Shown one piece after another: positions 45,475 through 57,815 of a DNA stretch of 64,000 bases; the stretch's first letter is position 1, and each line of letters opens with the position of its first letter. The notes under the pieces were generated by a model that searched no databases, was not told the DNA's origin, and saw only the letters and a list, made by a program, of their open reading frames with translations. Position numbers and translations under genes: made by a program. Source of the stretch: Armillaria gallica. Taxonomy: Eukaryota; Basidiomycota; Agaricomycetes; Agaricales; Physalacriaceae. The DNA lies in the NCBI GenBank assembly GCA_037576215.1, contig JBANDB010000011.1, positions 2,604,001 through 2,668,000 on the forward strand. The letters are read 5' to 3'.

Positions 45475-45831
45475 AAGCTGAAAGTGAGCCACATCGCGAT
45501 TTTCATTGGTATGAGTACTAAGGAGATTTTTCACAGTTAAAAGGATGATAGAGCAGATCCAAATCCTCTTAGCAAGGCTCTTACGGAGGTGGCTTCAGAT
45601 CTCAAGGAGAAGCTCAATGTGGAGCTCGCAGCTTTTGAGAAGAACATCGATATACAACTTGCAGCTTTCGGAAAGAATATCGATGTCGAGCTCACAGCTG
45701 TCAGGGAGAAGCAGGATATGGAACTTGCAGCCATTCGGAAAGATATTCGGGAAACCAGAGAAGAGCTTGCCGGGGTCAGGGTGGGCATAGAAAATTGCTT
45801 CGTCATGTATTCAGAACACGAACTCGCGTGA
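45475..45831 (+). CDS. Possible small coiled-coil protein (approximate)
   Basis: An open frame best seen at 45589-45831 encodes heptad-like repeats (VELAAFEKNIDIQLAAFGKN, then VELTAVREKQDMELAAIRKD). It probably continues upstream to about 45549 (DDRADPNPLSKALTEVA). A preceding short exon from 45475 (MDEEAE) is plausible, but no donor and acceptor pair joins it in frame, so the start is unresolved. No known domain. It could be a gene fragment. Confidence 0.4.
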
Positions 45832-47735
45832 TAACATCCGTCGGTGTCTCTTGGTTTCAATGGCACGAGCCAGGATCCTCACTATCGCTGGGGATCAGTA
45901 CGAAGACTAGTGTGCCCATGACCAAACTTTGTCGAGTGACGAGATATTTGGGTTTGCACAGCAGGCCTTTGATGGTGGGCTTACCCGTCCATCGATCTGG
46001 TGCATCGAGGCGTCCATGGTCAGTAGCTTGCACTGACAGATCACCATAAAGAACCGACTCCGGAGATCCTCGTTGCAGTCAATAAGACTGACATCGTCCT
46101 TTGATGCAGAATATCTATCGGCGTGTTTTTCCTAGAGCTTAAATAAAGTTTGGGGCAGTTGATAATAAATATTAAGGTGCGTCAAAATTGCACCTTGAAG
46201 TTCGGGGATGGTTTTGAAGGCGATTATGTAGCCGACATTGTCGCCATGCCACCACCAGAGCAGCGGTCCAACGCCCCATGCTGATCGACCGCCTCGCCGT
46301 TGGTATTGAATTGTGAGTGTTCGACGTTGAACGGATAATCAGGTCGAAATTGCGGGACTGCGATACAGCAGCAGACTCGGAGTCAAGGTATTTGGGACAC
46401 CATACCTCTTACGTGTGAGACCGAGACTGAACGACACAGCCAACATCGTAATTGTCCCGCCTTCTGTGCTTCCCAACCACCTAATACTCCGTTCCTTTAC
46501 TCCCTTGCTCATTTCCACCTCTCTACGAATGGAAAACCTCCTCATCGCATCTCAAGCGTCTCATACGCGTCAACAAGAGGAGGAGATCGAAAAGCACCGA
46601 CGTAAAATCTATAGATTGAGGCACAAAGAAAACCTCTGATCCAACGTGAGTTATTGTTGCTCACCTTCTCTTCCACTCACGTTTCTGGTTGAGATAGATG
46701 TACTGACTGCTGCTAGGCTAACTGGGGACCAGCTTTGGAGCATGTTTCCTATGCTTCCCACTGTTGAACTCTACCATCATATAAACGCATCCAATGAGAT
46801 ACCTACAACGCAGGGTCCACGAAGTAGATGGCCTTTTGTCAGGAGTAGACGTATGTAGGCGTGCGATGGTTCATCGAGCGCCGTTGATGATTGCTGTCAG
46901 CAGAGAGGAGAAAGACACAGCCTCTGATCCCGGCCACGTGGGTATTGAGATCGATCTGCCGATAGATCTACAACCCCCTCGTCATCAATGGTCTCGATGT
47001 ACTTTCCACGGAAACAAGTCTTCACGTCCACTATCAGGCCTCATACGACTCAATCTTTGACAGACAGTACGGGACTCTCAGGCCTTGTGGCTCCGCAGCG
47101 CTTCCAAGGTTCCACCTCGTGCCTATCCCAAGCCTATCCCTCCGATCGTGTTTCCCTAGATATGAAACACACGAGGCGGAACACAAGAGAACATGCCTAA
47201 ATTTTAGCATAAAGATACCGCACCATAACACGGTATTAATATGAATCGGCGGTCTATGAAAGACCTTGATCCGATCTCTGACTGACAAGCTATAGTCTTA
47301 AACGGATGGACAATGGCGCCACCAAAAAAGATGTAGGTTTCTGACTTTGAATTTATGCTAGGGCTCAGGTAACGATTCACCATGCTTTTCTAGTAAGTCA
47401 GACTGCGACAGACCGGCAATGATTGTATCTACCGAATTTTTCCAACAAAGGTTTTGTTGTTGAATGGCGTGAGTCCTCATGAACGAAAATCACCTCCTGG
47501 AATTCATAATTATCCTCCACTTCCTGCGAGTATGAGTATCTGTATCAGTCACTGTAAATGTTGACTGGACTTGGAAGTCGATGGAACATGTCTGCCATCA
47601 TCCGCATTGCACGGCGGGTACTTGACTAAAGTCCGTATGGTTCCTTCTAGATACGGTCGAATTGAAAAACTCTAGTATCCCAAAGAAGGATGGACCGAGT
47701 CATTGTCACTGCGTACGGTCCCGGGACATCCATCG
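45832..47735. other. Long stretch without a supported gene
   Basis: Only short frames. The one recognisable item is the coiled-coil-family scrap at 46790-46915. Confidence 0.45.
46790..46915 (-). pseudogene. Scrap of a coiled-coil-family gene
   Basis: The reverse strand around 46910-46790 matches the QSVLSAIINGALDEP...DKKAISLLDP coding region at nucleotide level (GCAATCATCAACGGCGCTCG, then CTCCTGACAAAAGGCCATCT) but is out of frame. Confidence 0.5.
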
Positions 47736-47743
47736 TATATAAA
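47736..47743 (+). promoter_or_regulatory. TATA box of the 47.8 kb gene
   Basis: TATATAAA, 63 nt upstream of the ATG at 47807. Good match in sequence and distance to a fungal core promoter; it argues for the start at 47807 over the in-frame ATG at 47690. Confidence 0.6.
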
Positions 47744-47806
47744 GAAACCGTAAAGGCCTCGGTTGGTATTCATTCCATCGTTTCGTCCACTTCTACATCC
47801 TGTGCA

Positions 47807-48617
47807 ATGTCGTCTAGGAAAAAGCATTCGTATCGGAAACAGAAAACCCATCCAAGTCATCCGACAGATGTCTCCTCGGAGCCGCAGACATCCACGGGCA
47901 AGGCTATGCGTGTGGTGGGGGTCCTCGTTGACGATACAAGCAGTGTCTTCATGAATACAACCACCAACGCACCTTTAAAGGACATTATCCAACAAACAGA
48001 AGAGAGGCTTGCAAAGACGCTTCAAAATTCATTCCATTTCGATAAGCCTCCGAAAATAAATTTCTGTCAGATAAGTCCAGGTCAGTGCATGATTTGTACC
48101 TAGCTTAGAAGATGGCTGACTTGAATGATTTAGTTATTTCTAGCTCGAGGGAGAGGGACATCGGAAATAACTTCCTTCACCGTGTTGCTAACGTCGACTT
48201 ACCTGTGCCAACGGCTTACGCTACTTTTATTCCCGACGTGGATGAAGCAATCACAAACAAGCTGAAAAAAGACAAAGCAGACGCTACGATGTATCGTCTT
48301 CAGGAATGTGAATACCTCAGTTCGATGACTGTTCATCTTACCAACTACAGTTTATAGCCACACAGACAGCCGGGGCCAGTATGCAACAGATGCAGCAGCA
48401 GATCCAAACGCTTCTCAACGAACTGAAGACCGCTAAACTACAGATTTCTGCCTCTAGGCAAGAGACTGAAATGGTTAGGGAAGAGGGTCGTAGGGAGCTC
48501 CAGAGGGAGGTTGCCGCTGCTATAGCGCACGGTGATAGGAAGGTCGCGGTCGTCAAGGTGGAACTCCAGGAGGTGCAAGATACATTGGCTGATGTACGCA
48601 CACTCATTCAATCCTGA
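47807..48617 (+). CDS. Three-exon coiled-coil protein (about 231 aa), function unknown
   Basis: Proposed exons 47807-48080, 48134-48307 and 48370-48617. Intron 1 (53 nt) has a CTGAC branch-like motif and TTTAG acceptor. The intron 2 acceptor is chosen to keep the frame. The N-terminus MSSRKKHSYRKQKTHPSHPT is basic and disordered. The middle is globular-looking (RERDIGNNFLHRVANVDLPV PTAYATFIPDVDEAI). The C-terminal ~80 residues are a strong coiled coil (MQQMQQQIQTLLNELKTAKL ... VVKVELQEVQDTLADVRTLI). No recognised domain. It has its own TATA box and is convergent with a kinase-like pseudogene. Confidence 0.55.
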
Positions 48618-49830
48618 TATATAAAAGTCGAATTCGGGCGCCGGATCGTCGACTTCGGAACAGGATATAGAGTGGGAGTGGTCGTAGGATGTGTCCCCAA
48701 AACTGATACTGGGAAAATCACCGGTTTCGTCTTTCGTGACGTTACACGGTTCGAGGTCATGACGCAATATACTGTTCGAATGAAAGCTTTGACGTCCCTG
48801 ATGACCTTCCTAAGCATATAGTGAGAAAACAAGGAAAGAGATACGATAGGCAAGATATGCAATTGGTTTGGGTGGTAACCTGGCATTCTCTCAATAGAAA
48901 TATCTGCTCTCTAGAGTCTCCGCCATTGACTACGCTGATTGGTGCCCAATACCTATCGAGTATGACAAACATAGTACGTTGGAGTGATGCCGTATATTAT
49001 GTCGATAGTGATGTTCGTAATCCTTAAGCTCGCTCTTTATCACACCGAAATTTCAAATGACATCGCGAATCTGAGAGTCGCCGCCACTTTGGATTTAACG
49101 TGAGATGGTTACAGAAGCAGATTACGCAGGTAACATAGAGAAGACAGGAAGCTCTCATAAAGATACACCGCGCGAGGAGCCGGAGACGCCCCAGGATAGA
49201 ACAAAAGCGGACAATCATGGTCAGAAAGGATTGACTTCGAATTAATGCATGAACACATGCTTGAGTTCATCCTCAAGACTTGTACAGAATGGTCTGAGCA
49301 AAAGTGCTCTATCAGACCAGGTCAAGGCGATCAGTGCTTCGAAAAGTGCATAAAAGCAATAGAGGGTCAATCAAAAGCCATGTAGCTGAGCCAGCGAGTC
49401 CGTGACATCCGGGAAGAGTGAACTCGTAGGACCCGCCTGAATGTTGATCCTTGTAGAAGCCATATGCTATTGTCACACAGATGGTAATGCCGCGAGGTAG
49501 CAAAGCTTGATCTCCAGTTCCATGTGTCACTTGTGAGCGAATGGGATAGCATACTGAGTTATAAAATGGATGAAGGCGTATCTTGCGCAGTCGGAATAGC
49601 AGAAACGCCAGTGGAAAATTTTCCGAAAGACTCTTGGCTTAGAAGTTAGGCCAGGATTTTCCGAGCCATATCTAAGGACAATTGATTTCAATGTTACGTT
49701 GGGCTGCCATACTTACTTTAGCAGCCATGGACTTGACACCCTCTTGAGCTACAAGTTCGTACACCCACCGGCGTTGAAGCTTGTCGGCGTACGGCCATCC
49801 CTACGCTGCACAGTATCATCATGACATCGC
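48600..49830 (-). pseudogene. Protein-kinase-like pseudogene, fourth copy
   Basis: The reverse strand from about 49830 shows YADKLQRR and YELVAQEGVKSMAAK (compare YATELQ, YEPVGQEGGRAMAIK). At 49470-49380 HYHLCDN and, in another frame, SSLFPDVTDSLAQL appear. Near 48950 RYWAPISVVNGGDS matches QYWAAIILADGGES. At 48770-48640 RHDLEPCNVTKDETGDFP and ISFGDTSYDHSHS match the catalytic and metal-binding loops. Frames are broken at several places. The 3' end touches the coiled-coil gene ending at 48617. The N-terminal portion upstream of 49830 is not recognisable. Confidence 0.65.
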
Positions 49831-50343
49831 CTTTGCCTCGCTGCTCGAACAGTGAGCTAACTTTCGTATAAAATAACGATGGAAAGGACTTGACTGAAAA
49901 AGCTGAAAAACGTCTGGTTGGAAGTGGGAGGAGTCTGGGATGAAATCCTTATTTGGCAAAAGGGTTCCTTCGTCTCGCCATGAATTGATCATCGTCAGTG
50001 GATAACACCTGATAGCATATGAGAATACATTGTTGGGAATAGATGTCGGCGGGCACAAAGAACGTGACGGATATGGCTCGAACGAACGTATATTCGTGGA
50101 CAGATACGTAGGTGGTGATGGTACGAAGCCAAGAAGCGGTAATGATCGGTGCGAAAATCAAAAAAGGATGCGGTAGTCTTCATTCAATTAGCATATCCGT
50201 CACTACAGTTCGTGGCGAAGAATGACCTTTCTTGCCAGAGAGAACTTTGCCCAAACTTCGCATCTGTAAAATGCTGATCATCCACGACGTCCCAAAAATA
50301 CAATTGACCTCTTAATCATACATGACATGTCACATCCCTAAAT
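49831..50343. other. Intergenic, no gene supported
   Basis: Contains short minus-strand frames that might be the lost N-terminus of the adjacent kinase-like pseudogene; not supportable. Confidence 0.4.
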
Positions 50344-53300
50344 CTAATGCATATTCTGCAAAGCTTCAAGCACCTTCCGTGTATCCCCCTCCGGCAGCTC
50401 CAAATCACCACTAAATATCTTCCTAACACTCTCCGGGTCTGATGTAAGTAGCAGTTCCAAAAAGTCTCCATCCACGAAACCATACGACGCCTCATCAACG
50501 GGTCGGGGTCTCGTATTCTTCGGAGCACGATAACGCGCGTGGCTGACGCCCCCTACACCCGAGATCATCTGCCCCATATCCACCTGGAGGTTCCTCAGGT
50601 GTGTCGCAAGCCGTTCGTCGCTTACGTCGACGATAACCCCAATACGTCCGGAGCTGGTGCAGAATAAGTGCGTTGGTTCTAAAGCCTGCGTATTGTCATC
50701 CTTAGGGATGATGGAACCTAGTCATCTATCATCAGCCTATTGGCTAACAAGTGAGAGGCTTCAATTTACCTCGTAGGAACTTGGATACAAGGTCACCAAT
50801 ATGATAGAACCCGTCGCGTTTGAGGACCGGTCGAGCATGTATTGTGTCCAACGAGAACGAGAACAGGTTGAATGCGTCCTAAAATGAAAGATCCTCAACT
50901 GGCATTGGCCCAGGAAAGAGAGTACCTACACTAGCGCCAATAATTCCCTTCCCTTCGCACGTCTCGACAGCTAATGGCCATAGCGGTTCATAATCCCTCG
51001 CAACAATGTCCAAGCGCGACCCGGGCCCTGGCGAAATCTGGAGCAGAGAGACGGACTGTATGCAGTCGCATGCTACAAGGCAATCCTCTCCCCGTGCTAC
51101 CACGTTGGCTACAATGTAGTTGTGGTTCCAGACAGACAGTTTCGATAAGGAGAAAGCAGAAGGCTCCGGTTCGTTCTGTGTGATCGTTAAACGATACAAT
51201 GATACCTGGCATCGAACTTGTAAGGAAGGAGAAACTGCGCGAAAAAAAGGAGCAACATACAGAAGAGTTGACCGCGGCAGCTATAAGACCACCTGTGGTC
51301 GTCGTTAGCGAATACGGGCACCCGTTTATCTCGGCCGATGTAACGGGAGAAAGCGTCGCGTCTGGACCAGATCTACTTGCTTCGAGGACAATCAGCCTCC
51401 CCCGAGTGGGCTCCCTTTCTCCAGGTTCGTAGACATATGCTCCGAGGCAGAAAAATGTCCTCAACTCGCCATTTACTTCCATACTTTGTGTCGTCATCGA
51501 GACTACTGTCTCATTATCTTTGGCGGAGAATTCACTTATAACTGACCAGACTTTAGCAGCACAAAATGTCGAGAAGTGTAGAGTTTACCTTTAAAAGTCG
51601 TCTCATCCAGTAGTTTGAAGAGGCTGCGTGTTGATTCTGCATTTCCAATTCGAAATGGCTCTGTGCGAGTACAGACGACACCGAAACATCTAAGGCCCGG
51701 GACGTGCGAGATTTTTATAGGATTGTCAAGACCAAGAGGTATCTGCAGCAACCCGCATCAATATCCAGGTGGAGAAGTACCGAACAAGCACCTACCGATT
51801 GTATATGCAGCTTATCAAGGTCTTTGACTCTACCGATAGCTAATCCGTTCGCATTGGCCAGAATGAGTGTCGATGGATAATCGTCAGAATTCAGTAAAGC
51901 GGCTGCGGAAACATCCTGCGATAAATGTATTAGTCTCCTATTGAAATCTCCGTCGACGAGAGGAACAAACCCGAAGGATGATATGGGAATACTGCAGTCG
52001 TCCCTTTGGGCATGAGATGACCATCGTTTTGTCAGCAACCGCCAGTACCGCGCGCGTCCCATCTCCGGTTTTATTGGGGGAGAGCTCTACCGGGCCGCTT
52101 CCTAACGCCACGAGCTTCATCTCCGTGAATTGATTCCCTGACCACACAAACGACACCACAGTCCCATTAGCCAAGCCAGCCAGAAGGTACGGCTTGTAGT
52201 TATCTCCGTTCTTCTCTGTAGTACCAAAGTTATAGAAGAGAATGGATCGGACGGTTGCAGGGAGTTGGGGAGTTTCGTATTGGAAAGTGAATCCTGATGG
52301 TGCGATGTTGTATATCTTAATCTGGTTGGTGTGCCAGAATGCAACGGCTACCTGAATTGAGAAATACTTGGTTTCGTTCATAGGAATGCAAGAAACACAT
52401 GATATCTCCGTTGGTAGCCAGGGTGGATAGGTGTCGGGGCCATGCCTAGGTTGGTGTTGTCAGTTCATGAGTAAGCGGCACTGACAGTTGAGACTGACTT
52501 CGGTTGCGGGGGGATTGCATTCTGAGCAAAATACAGCTTGCTTTGCCTAATGTGTGAAAGCGGTGGTTAATCAAGGTCAAGAAAACTCGATATACACACT
52601 TACACGACCTGCACCAATCTTTTGTTATCGACCTTGAGCGTAAGTAACTGACCTGCTGCAAGTGCCAATAGAACCTGGCTGGCATTCACACTAGCAGCAA
52701 CGACCTCAACACCACCTGCCGGTTTCCAATGATCTATTTGTATGAATTTGTCGAGTAGGAAAACGCCGCGCGGCGTAACTTGCACGATCATTGACGAGCT
52801 ATTGTAAGACGATGTGCCGACCGCTCTTGCTGTTATATTATAAACGCAAAGCGTAGGGGTGTCGGTAACGAAACCGTTCAAGGCGGAATTCTCCAGGACG
52901 AGCGTCGAAAAAGAATTAAACCTTAAGAAATGAGTCTCTTCCAGAGTCGAAACAACTATTCCAGTATGCAACGTGTCTTTGTATTCATCCCGGACAGGCC
53001 AAATTTTGACCACATTCGCGAGACCAGGGATGGATGCGAGTTCTTGGAAATCCACTCCTGTTCTGACGATATTGATTGAACCCGTATTTTGACCGCCAGA
53101 ACATGTTACCACTTGGCGCTGCGCAAAAAAATGAGACACAAGGAGTGAGCTATGAAGGAGTACTGACATGGCCGCCATCGTAAAGGTCCACCAAGACCGC
53201 ATCCAAGATAGGCGCGATGTTTTTGAAGGAGGAAAGCAATTCGAGGTAGGACCCTTCGGTCCTGATCACCTTCCCTTTCTCTTTAGGCAGCTCATCGCCG

Positions 53301-54787
53301 GTGGATTTTTGCTTCCCTTTGCTAGAGGTGACAAGCCCAGACGTAGATATCGTCGGGATATCGCGGGAGATATTTATAGAGGATGATGACACTGGTGTAT
53401 TATGGATTTTAAGAAGCTGGGAGTCGCCTTTGAAAGACCCCAAGTAGACAACCTGATTGGCGATGTATGTAAGTGTCCTTGGAGATGAGGTCTAAAGAGC
53501 AGCTCAGTACGGGTTGACTATTACGTAGCGTCGCCAGGACTATACCTCTCCGAGAGGGACGAGAACAAGACCGTGCTCATCGAATGTTGCCAGGGATAGT
53601 AAACATAGACGTCCGAAGGAGTCGCCGATTAAAAATTTGAGTGCATCGTCCCCGACTGAGGAGACCCTAAAGCTCATATTAGCATACGGACATCCACTGT
53701 CCAAGCGAAAGAATGCCTACGCAGTGACAGCACCAAAAGGCCACAAAACCGATCCCTTCGCTTGCCTAATCCTCTCCTGCCTTTCTTTATCCTTTGCTAG
53801 GGCTTCCTTCACTTGGGTTTCGTCCCCACTCTGCTTCATAGTGGCTGACTTTCGCCTCTTCTGTTCAACCTTCTTTTGGGCTAGTACGTTGTTCAACGCA
53901 TAAAAGATAATCTTTCTTCCACCAACTACGAGAAGTCCGTCATTGAAATCGGCGCCATCAGGAGTTGAGACAGAAATTAGTTGCGGAATCTCGTCTTCGG
54001 GATAAGGAAATGCGTCTGAAGAGATGACAGTCTGGTGCAATACGACAGATGGGTCTTCAGATAGATCAGGGATGCCATCCCAGTCGGTCCCGGTCAGGTC
54101 CCGTGCCAGGAGCTGAAGCCGATTGTGATTATCCATATGAAGTATCGCCAGCGCGAATCCCTCGTCGGGTAAGGAGAGAAGTGCGATGCTGAGAATATTG
54201 TTTTCAGGTATTCTGGTTCAAAGTGAGCCAAAATCACAAGAAAAACAGGTTTAATTACGTACGAAACATCGACGTCCTTGACATAAACCCCATTCTCGAG
54301 CGTCAAAACCTTGAGCTTCCCTTGATAGCAGCTGACAACTGCTAACTGACCTGACGGGTCGACAAGGATATCGGTGAAGAACTCTGCTGGTCTAAGGCTC
54401 GGACTCCGCTCGGATAGTGACAGTTGCTTATCCAGCTTCAAATTTTGCTCCCTCTCGGAGAACGATAAGAACAGTAATTCTGGTTCCGGCTGATCAAGCA
54501 AGACCACAACATTTGACCGAGCCGAATCCTACAAAGAATCTCAACAGAAGGGATGAAACGTCAAATGTAGAACGTACAGTTATCGGTACTTCCTTCACCG
54601 ACAAAACCTTGCCCCAGACCTGAAGCGTACAAGCATGCTTCAATCCCGTGCTCTCAATGGTATGGACTTCGATAGCATTAAGCTTGGCGACGACAAGATG
54701 CTCAGCAGTGGATGAAAGACGACATTTGCAGGAAGAAACGACGGCCGACGGTTGATGGAAAGTCGACACGATTCTTGTTGGGCTCAT
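50344..54787 (-). CDS. ddb1: DDB1-like protein (CPSF_A / WD-propeller family) with an in-frame TAG
   Basis: A multi-exon homologue of DDB1, the three-propeller adaptor of CUL4 ubiquitin ligases, which also acts in UV-damage recognition. N-terminal pieces: MSPTRIVSTFHQPSAVVSSC and DQPEPELLFLSFSE. First propeller to middle: LIGDSFGRLCLLSLATF, GSFKGDSQLLKI, GGHVQRQVVTCSGG. Then ASIPGLANVVKIWPV, the CLGAYVYEPGEREPTRGRLI block, DIVARDYEPLWPLAVETCEG, and a C-terminal helical end GFVDGDFLELLLTSDPESV to ALQNMH. Several short introns fit (for example IT|DS near 54530-54580 and LR|DVSAA near 51920-51975). In exon sequence at complement 53717-53719, TAG stands where relatives have a tyrosine codon before the RVD/RLD motif. 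The gene starts 61 bp from the divergent SET gene. Confidence 0.85.
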
Positions 54788-54848
54788 CGTCGCCTCCGTT
54801 CAGCTTGGAAGCCTTCGACGGACCGGCACGATCATCGTCGGCTGACAA

Positions 54849-56318
54849 ATGTCTATGACGTACGCACGTGAGGCGAACGCGTCGCTCGGGGAACTCGGCG
54901 CGCCCACATCTTTCTTGCTTCCATCATGGGCAGTGGATGAACTTGGTCTTGTCATGGCAAGAGCAAAAAAATACCGCCCACCGAAACCTCCTAGTGTCAC
55001 AAAGAATACCATGCCTGGCGTGGCGAGGACCCGGGGTTACAAGTACTGGTTTTTCTGGTCTCTTGTAACTCTTTTCGCCGCCATATTCGTTGCTCTCATA
55101 CATGATGTCTTTTTCAACCAAAGAAAAAGCAACTCTCTATTCGAGGTAGTTGATCTACCTGGGAAGGGTAAAGGTGTAGTTGCCGCACGGGATATCCAGG
55201 TATGTCTCAAGACATCTTTGATCAAAGGATTGATTATTTAGCGTCCACAGCGCGGTGAACTAGTGATTCGGGAGAAGCCCTTGTTCATTGTCCCCTACTC
55301 CAGTCTGTATCTCCTTCCTCCACCCTGGGTGGTTTTAGTATCTGATGATCATATTCACTGTCAGCTTCTGATTCGCCTACTACTCTAATTTCGCGTCATG
55401 TTCAGTCGTTGAACGACGTAGACTACCATGCATTTTTCAATCTCTCATACTTCAACTTTCCTAAAAACATGGATCCTGAGGCACATCGGGACGAAGTTGC
55501 ATTAGCTATATTCCAAACCAATGCTGTTGCAGCGGGACAAGGTGTCGGTATATTCCCCCGCATGGCAAGACTGAACCATGGATGCTCCAGCGCGTTCAAT
55601 GCCGTCTATTCTTGGCGTCAAGCAGAAGGCGAAATTGTTGTTCATGCTTTGCAAAATATTTCAAGGGGCCAGGTTTGTAACAAGTTCTGTCGCTCACTAG
55701 TGGTCATTTTCATTCATATATCACCCACGTAGGAGCTTTTAACGACGTATACAGATACCAAGCGACCCAGGAAAAGACGAAGGTACGCCTTCAAAGCTCC
55801 AAGTTGCTACTGTAACAGAGCTAAGTCCTCACTAGGGAGTTTCTCTCAAAACACTACGGGTTTCACTGCGCGTGTTCGGTCTGCTCCCTCCCTCCCTCTC
55901 AATCCCGAGCGTCAGACGAGCGTCTGAACTCAATCTCCGAATTATACAACCTATTTTCAACATGGGGGACGCACAGCATCAGCGGCACAGAAGCGATCAA
56001 CGTCGTTCGGCGCATTTGGACCTTGACAGATGAAGAAGGGTATTTTAGCGAACGCGGACAATTGTTTGCTGATGCTGCCTTGGTATCGCTGTCTCACTCT
56101 GAGTAAGTCAATAGCTGATTTCCCGGGGTAGAAGACTTAACCATTTTTATCGTAGTGCATCCGCTGCACTTGCATGGGCTAAAGTTGCTGCTGAATGGTA
56201 CGGGTACGAACTGGGACAAGATTCTGAACAGGTGGCTAACATAATGGCCATAATTGCGAGGCCTGAAGCGCACCACGCATGGGGAACAAGGGAACACCTG
56301 ATAGTCGGAGGGCCATGA
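54849..56318 (+). CDS. SET-domain protein with an N-terminal membrane anchor (394 aa)
   Basis: Exons 54849-55199, 55242-55328, 55406-55672, 55733-55782, 55836-56102 and 56156-56318 sum to a continuous frame. After a basic stretch (MARAKKYRPPKPPSV) comes one membrane segment, YWFFWSLVTLFAAIFVALI. The SET domain follows: VVDLPGKGKGVVAARDI, GELVIREKPLFIVPYS, then GVGIFPRMARLNHGCSSAFN (the conserved NHxC) and NISRGQELLTTY. A cysteine-containing post-SET segment, HYGFHCACSVCSLP, completes it. Such SMYD/SET5-like enzymes methylate lysines of proteins; the membrane anchor suggests a non-nuclear substrate, which is inference. An internal ATG at 54954 would give 359 aa and keep all domains. It shares a 61-bp divergent promoter region with ddb1. 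Confidence 0.85.
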
Positions 56319-56394
56319 TGGAAATCGATTATCCTCCACTGCCTTGTAACATGTACATTTATTTTCAAACAATATGATGGTATTGCTAGATGCA

Positions 56395-57541
56395 TCACCG
56401 ACTGAAGCAAAGCCAGCTGAAAGCAGCAGCAGCAAATGCGCCGACCGCGATCCCGCCTGAGACGATTGCCTGGTCCCAATTCGGAGGACTTGGCTCGACG
56501 ACCTTCGTAGCGACATGCTGCTCCCGTTCAGCGGCTTCTTCTCGCCCCTTCTCCAATCTAAGTGTATTCTCTGCAAGCACCGTCAAAATCCTGACCTGCT
56601 CCTCCAACTCCTTCCTAATGTCTGCCAACCCCGCTTCCGTAGCCTCCTTCGCCTCCCTGCTCAACTCTTCCGTCTTCTTCTCGAACGTCTGCGCCAGCCG
56701 CCGTCTCTTCCACGGCTCGACAAACAGAATGGCCAGGATGAACACCAGCAAATTGAGCCCCAGAACTGTGAGCTGTCCGTACGTTGATGCGCTTCGGATT
56801 TTATCGGACCAGATTTGCTCTTCGTGGTACCTTCCCAGAATCGCCCGCATGAGCTCGCTAAACTCCCTGTCTAGCGCTGCCTCCGAGTCATCTACAGCGG
56901 CCTTTGCTCGCGCCTCCTCATGCTCGATCGTGTGGTCCTCCCGGACGACCGCAGTAAACCGGAGGACGTCGTTGTCGTTCCATGTATGTTTACGCTGTAG
57001 CATGTCATTGACTTCGCGTTGGGAATCGGATCGCTGTGCCACGGCTTTGTCGTAGGCAAGCTTTGCGTCCCGACGTGCCTGTCGCGTAGCCTTTATTCGT
57101 GCCTCTAGAGGAACGGACAAGTTAACCAATGCGGCAGAGAGATTGAACAGGGCTTGTGCACGACTTACACGCACCTTGTTCTACTACTTGACGTTTAAGG
57201 ATCTCGATTTCTTCATATCCGGTAACTTTGTTCAACTGTGCGCCGAGTTGCGAAAAGGTAGATTTGGTTGTTTCGGTGAAATCGTCGGCCCTTGTGCGCA
57301 GTGTGATAGCAGCCTGATCTGACCATTCAAGAAGGCGGTTTTTCACCTGTTGCAGGTCAACGGGAGGTTCTGCTTTCGACGACGATGGATCCGACGGTTG
57401 CTTGGCTGCCTCGGAAGATTCGGGTTCATGACGAGGTGGGGTGCTGCCTGGTGAGGGTGGTTGGGCTGATTTCCATGAGCGCGTGGTCGAGAAGGAGCGA
57501 GTGGGAAATGTTCTCGACGCACGAGACGCCGCACGGAGCAT
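56395..57541 (-). CDS. she9: Mitochondrial inner-membrane protein She9/Mdm33 (358 aa)
   Basis: Complement exons 57175-57541 and 56395-57104 with a 70-nt intron. The R/S-rich presequence MLRAASRASRTFPTRSFSTT predicts mitochondrial import. The family core is clear: SQREVNDMLQRKHTWNDNDV, then LMRAILGRYHEEQIWSDKIR, the membrane segment LTVLGLNLLVFILAILF followed by VEPWKRRRL, a coiled coil, and a C-terminal hydrophobic segment AIVSGGIAVGAFAAAAFSWL. She9/Mdm33 affects inner-membrane shape and mitochondrial division. The start at 57541 is chosen over the upstream in-frame 57607 because only it gives a typical presequence at the N-terminus. The family's length and motifs are normal. Confidence 0.93.
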
Positions 57542-57570
57542 GAAGGTGAAGGAACTTTCAAGGGAGTAAG

Positions 57571-57650
57571 CAAGGTGTACTAAACACATTACGGGCCGGA
57601 TTCGCATCCAATTTCATATACAACTTTCTTTTTCATTCTATGGTCTGGCA
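57571..57650. repeat. Left copy of a diverged direct repeat flanking the kinase-like gene
   Basis: TACTAAACACATTACGGGCC, then ATTCGCATCCAATTTCATAT and, downstream, CATTCTATG. A related copy lies at 59956-60045, on the other side of the kinase-like gene. Confidence 0.6.
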
Positions 57651-57815
57651 ATATTCCAGTAATAAATATGGTGCGTTTTCGAGCAATGACTCGAGACTAA
57701 ATGCTTATTTGGAGCCAGTTTAGGAGCTAACTACTGGTTATCATGTGTTATTCCAATTCCCACCTTAATAAAAGCGCTACACTGGACAGCATCGGTCACT
57801 CCTTAGACTTCCAAC

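Noticed and set aside
47690..47806. Upstream in-frame ATG of the 47.8 kb gene as the start
   Set aside because: The TATATAAA box at 47736 lies downstream of it, so transcription probably begins after this ATG.
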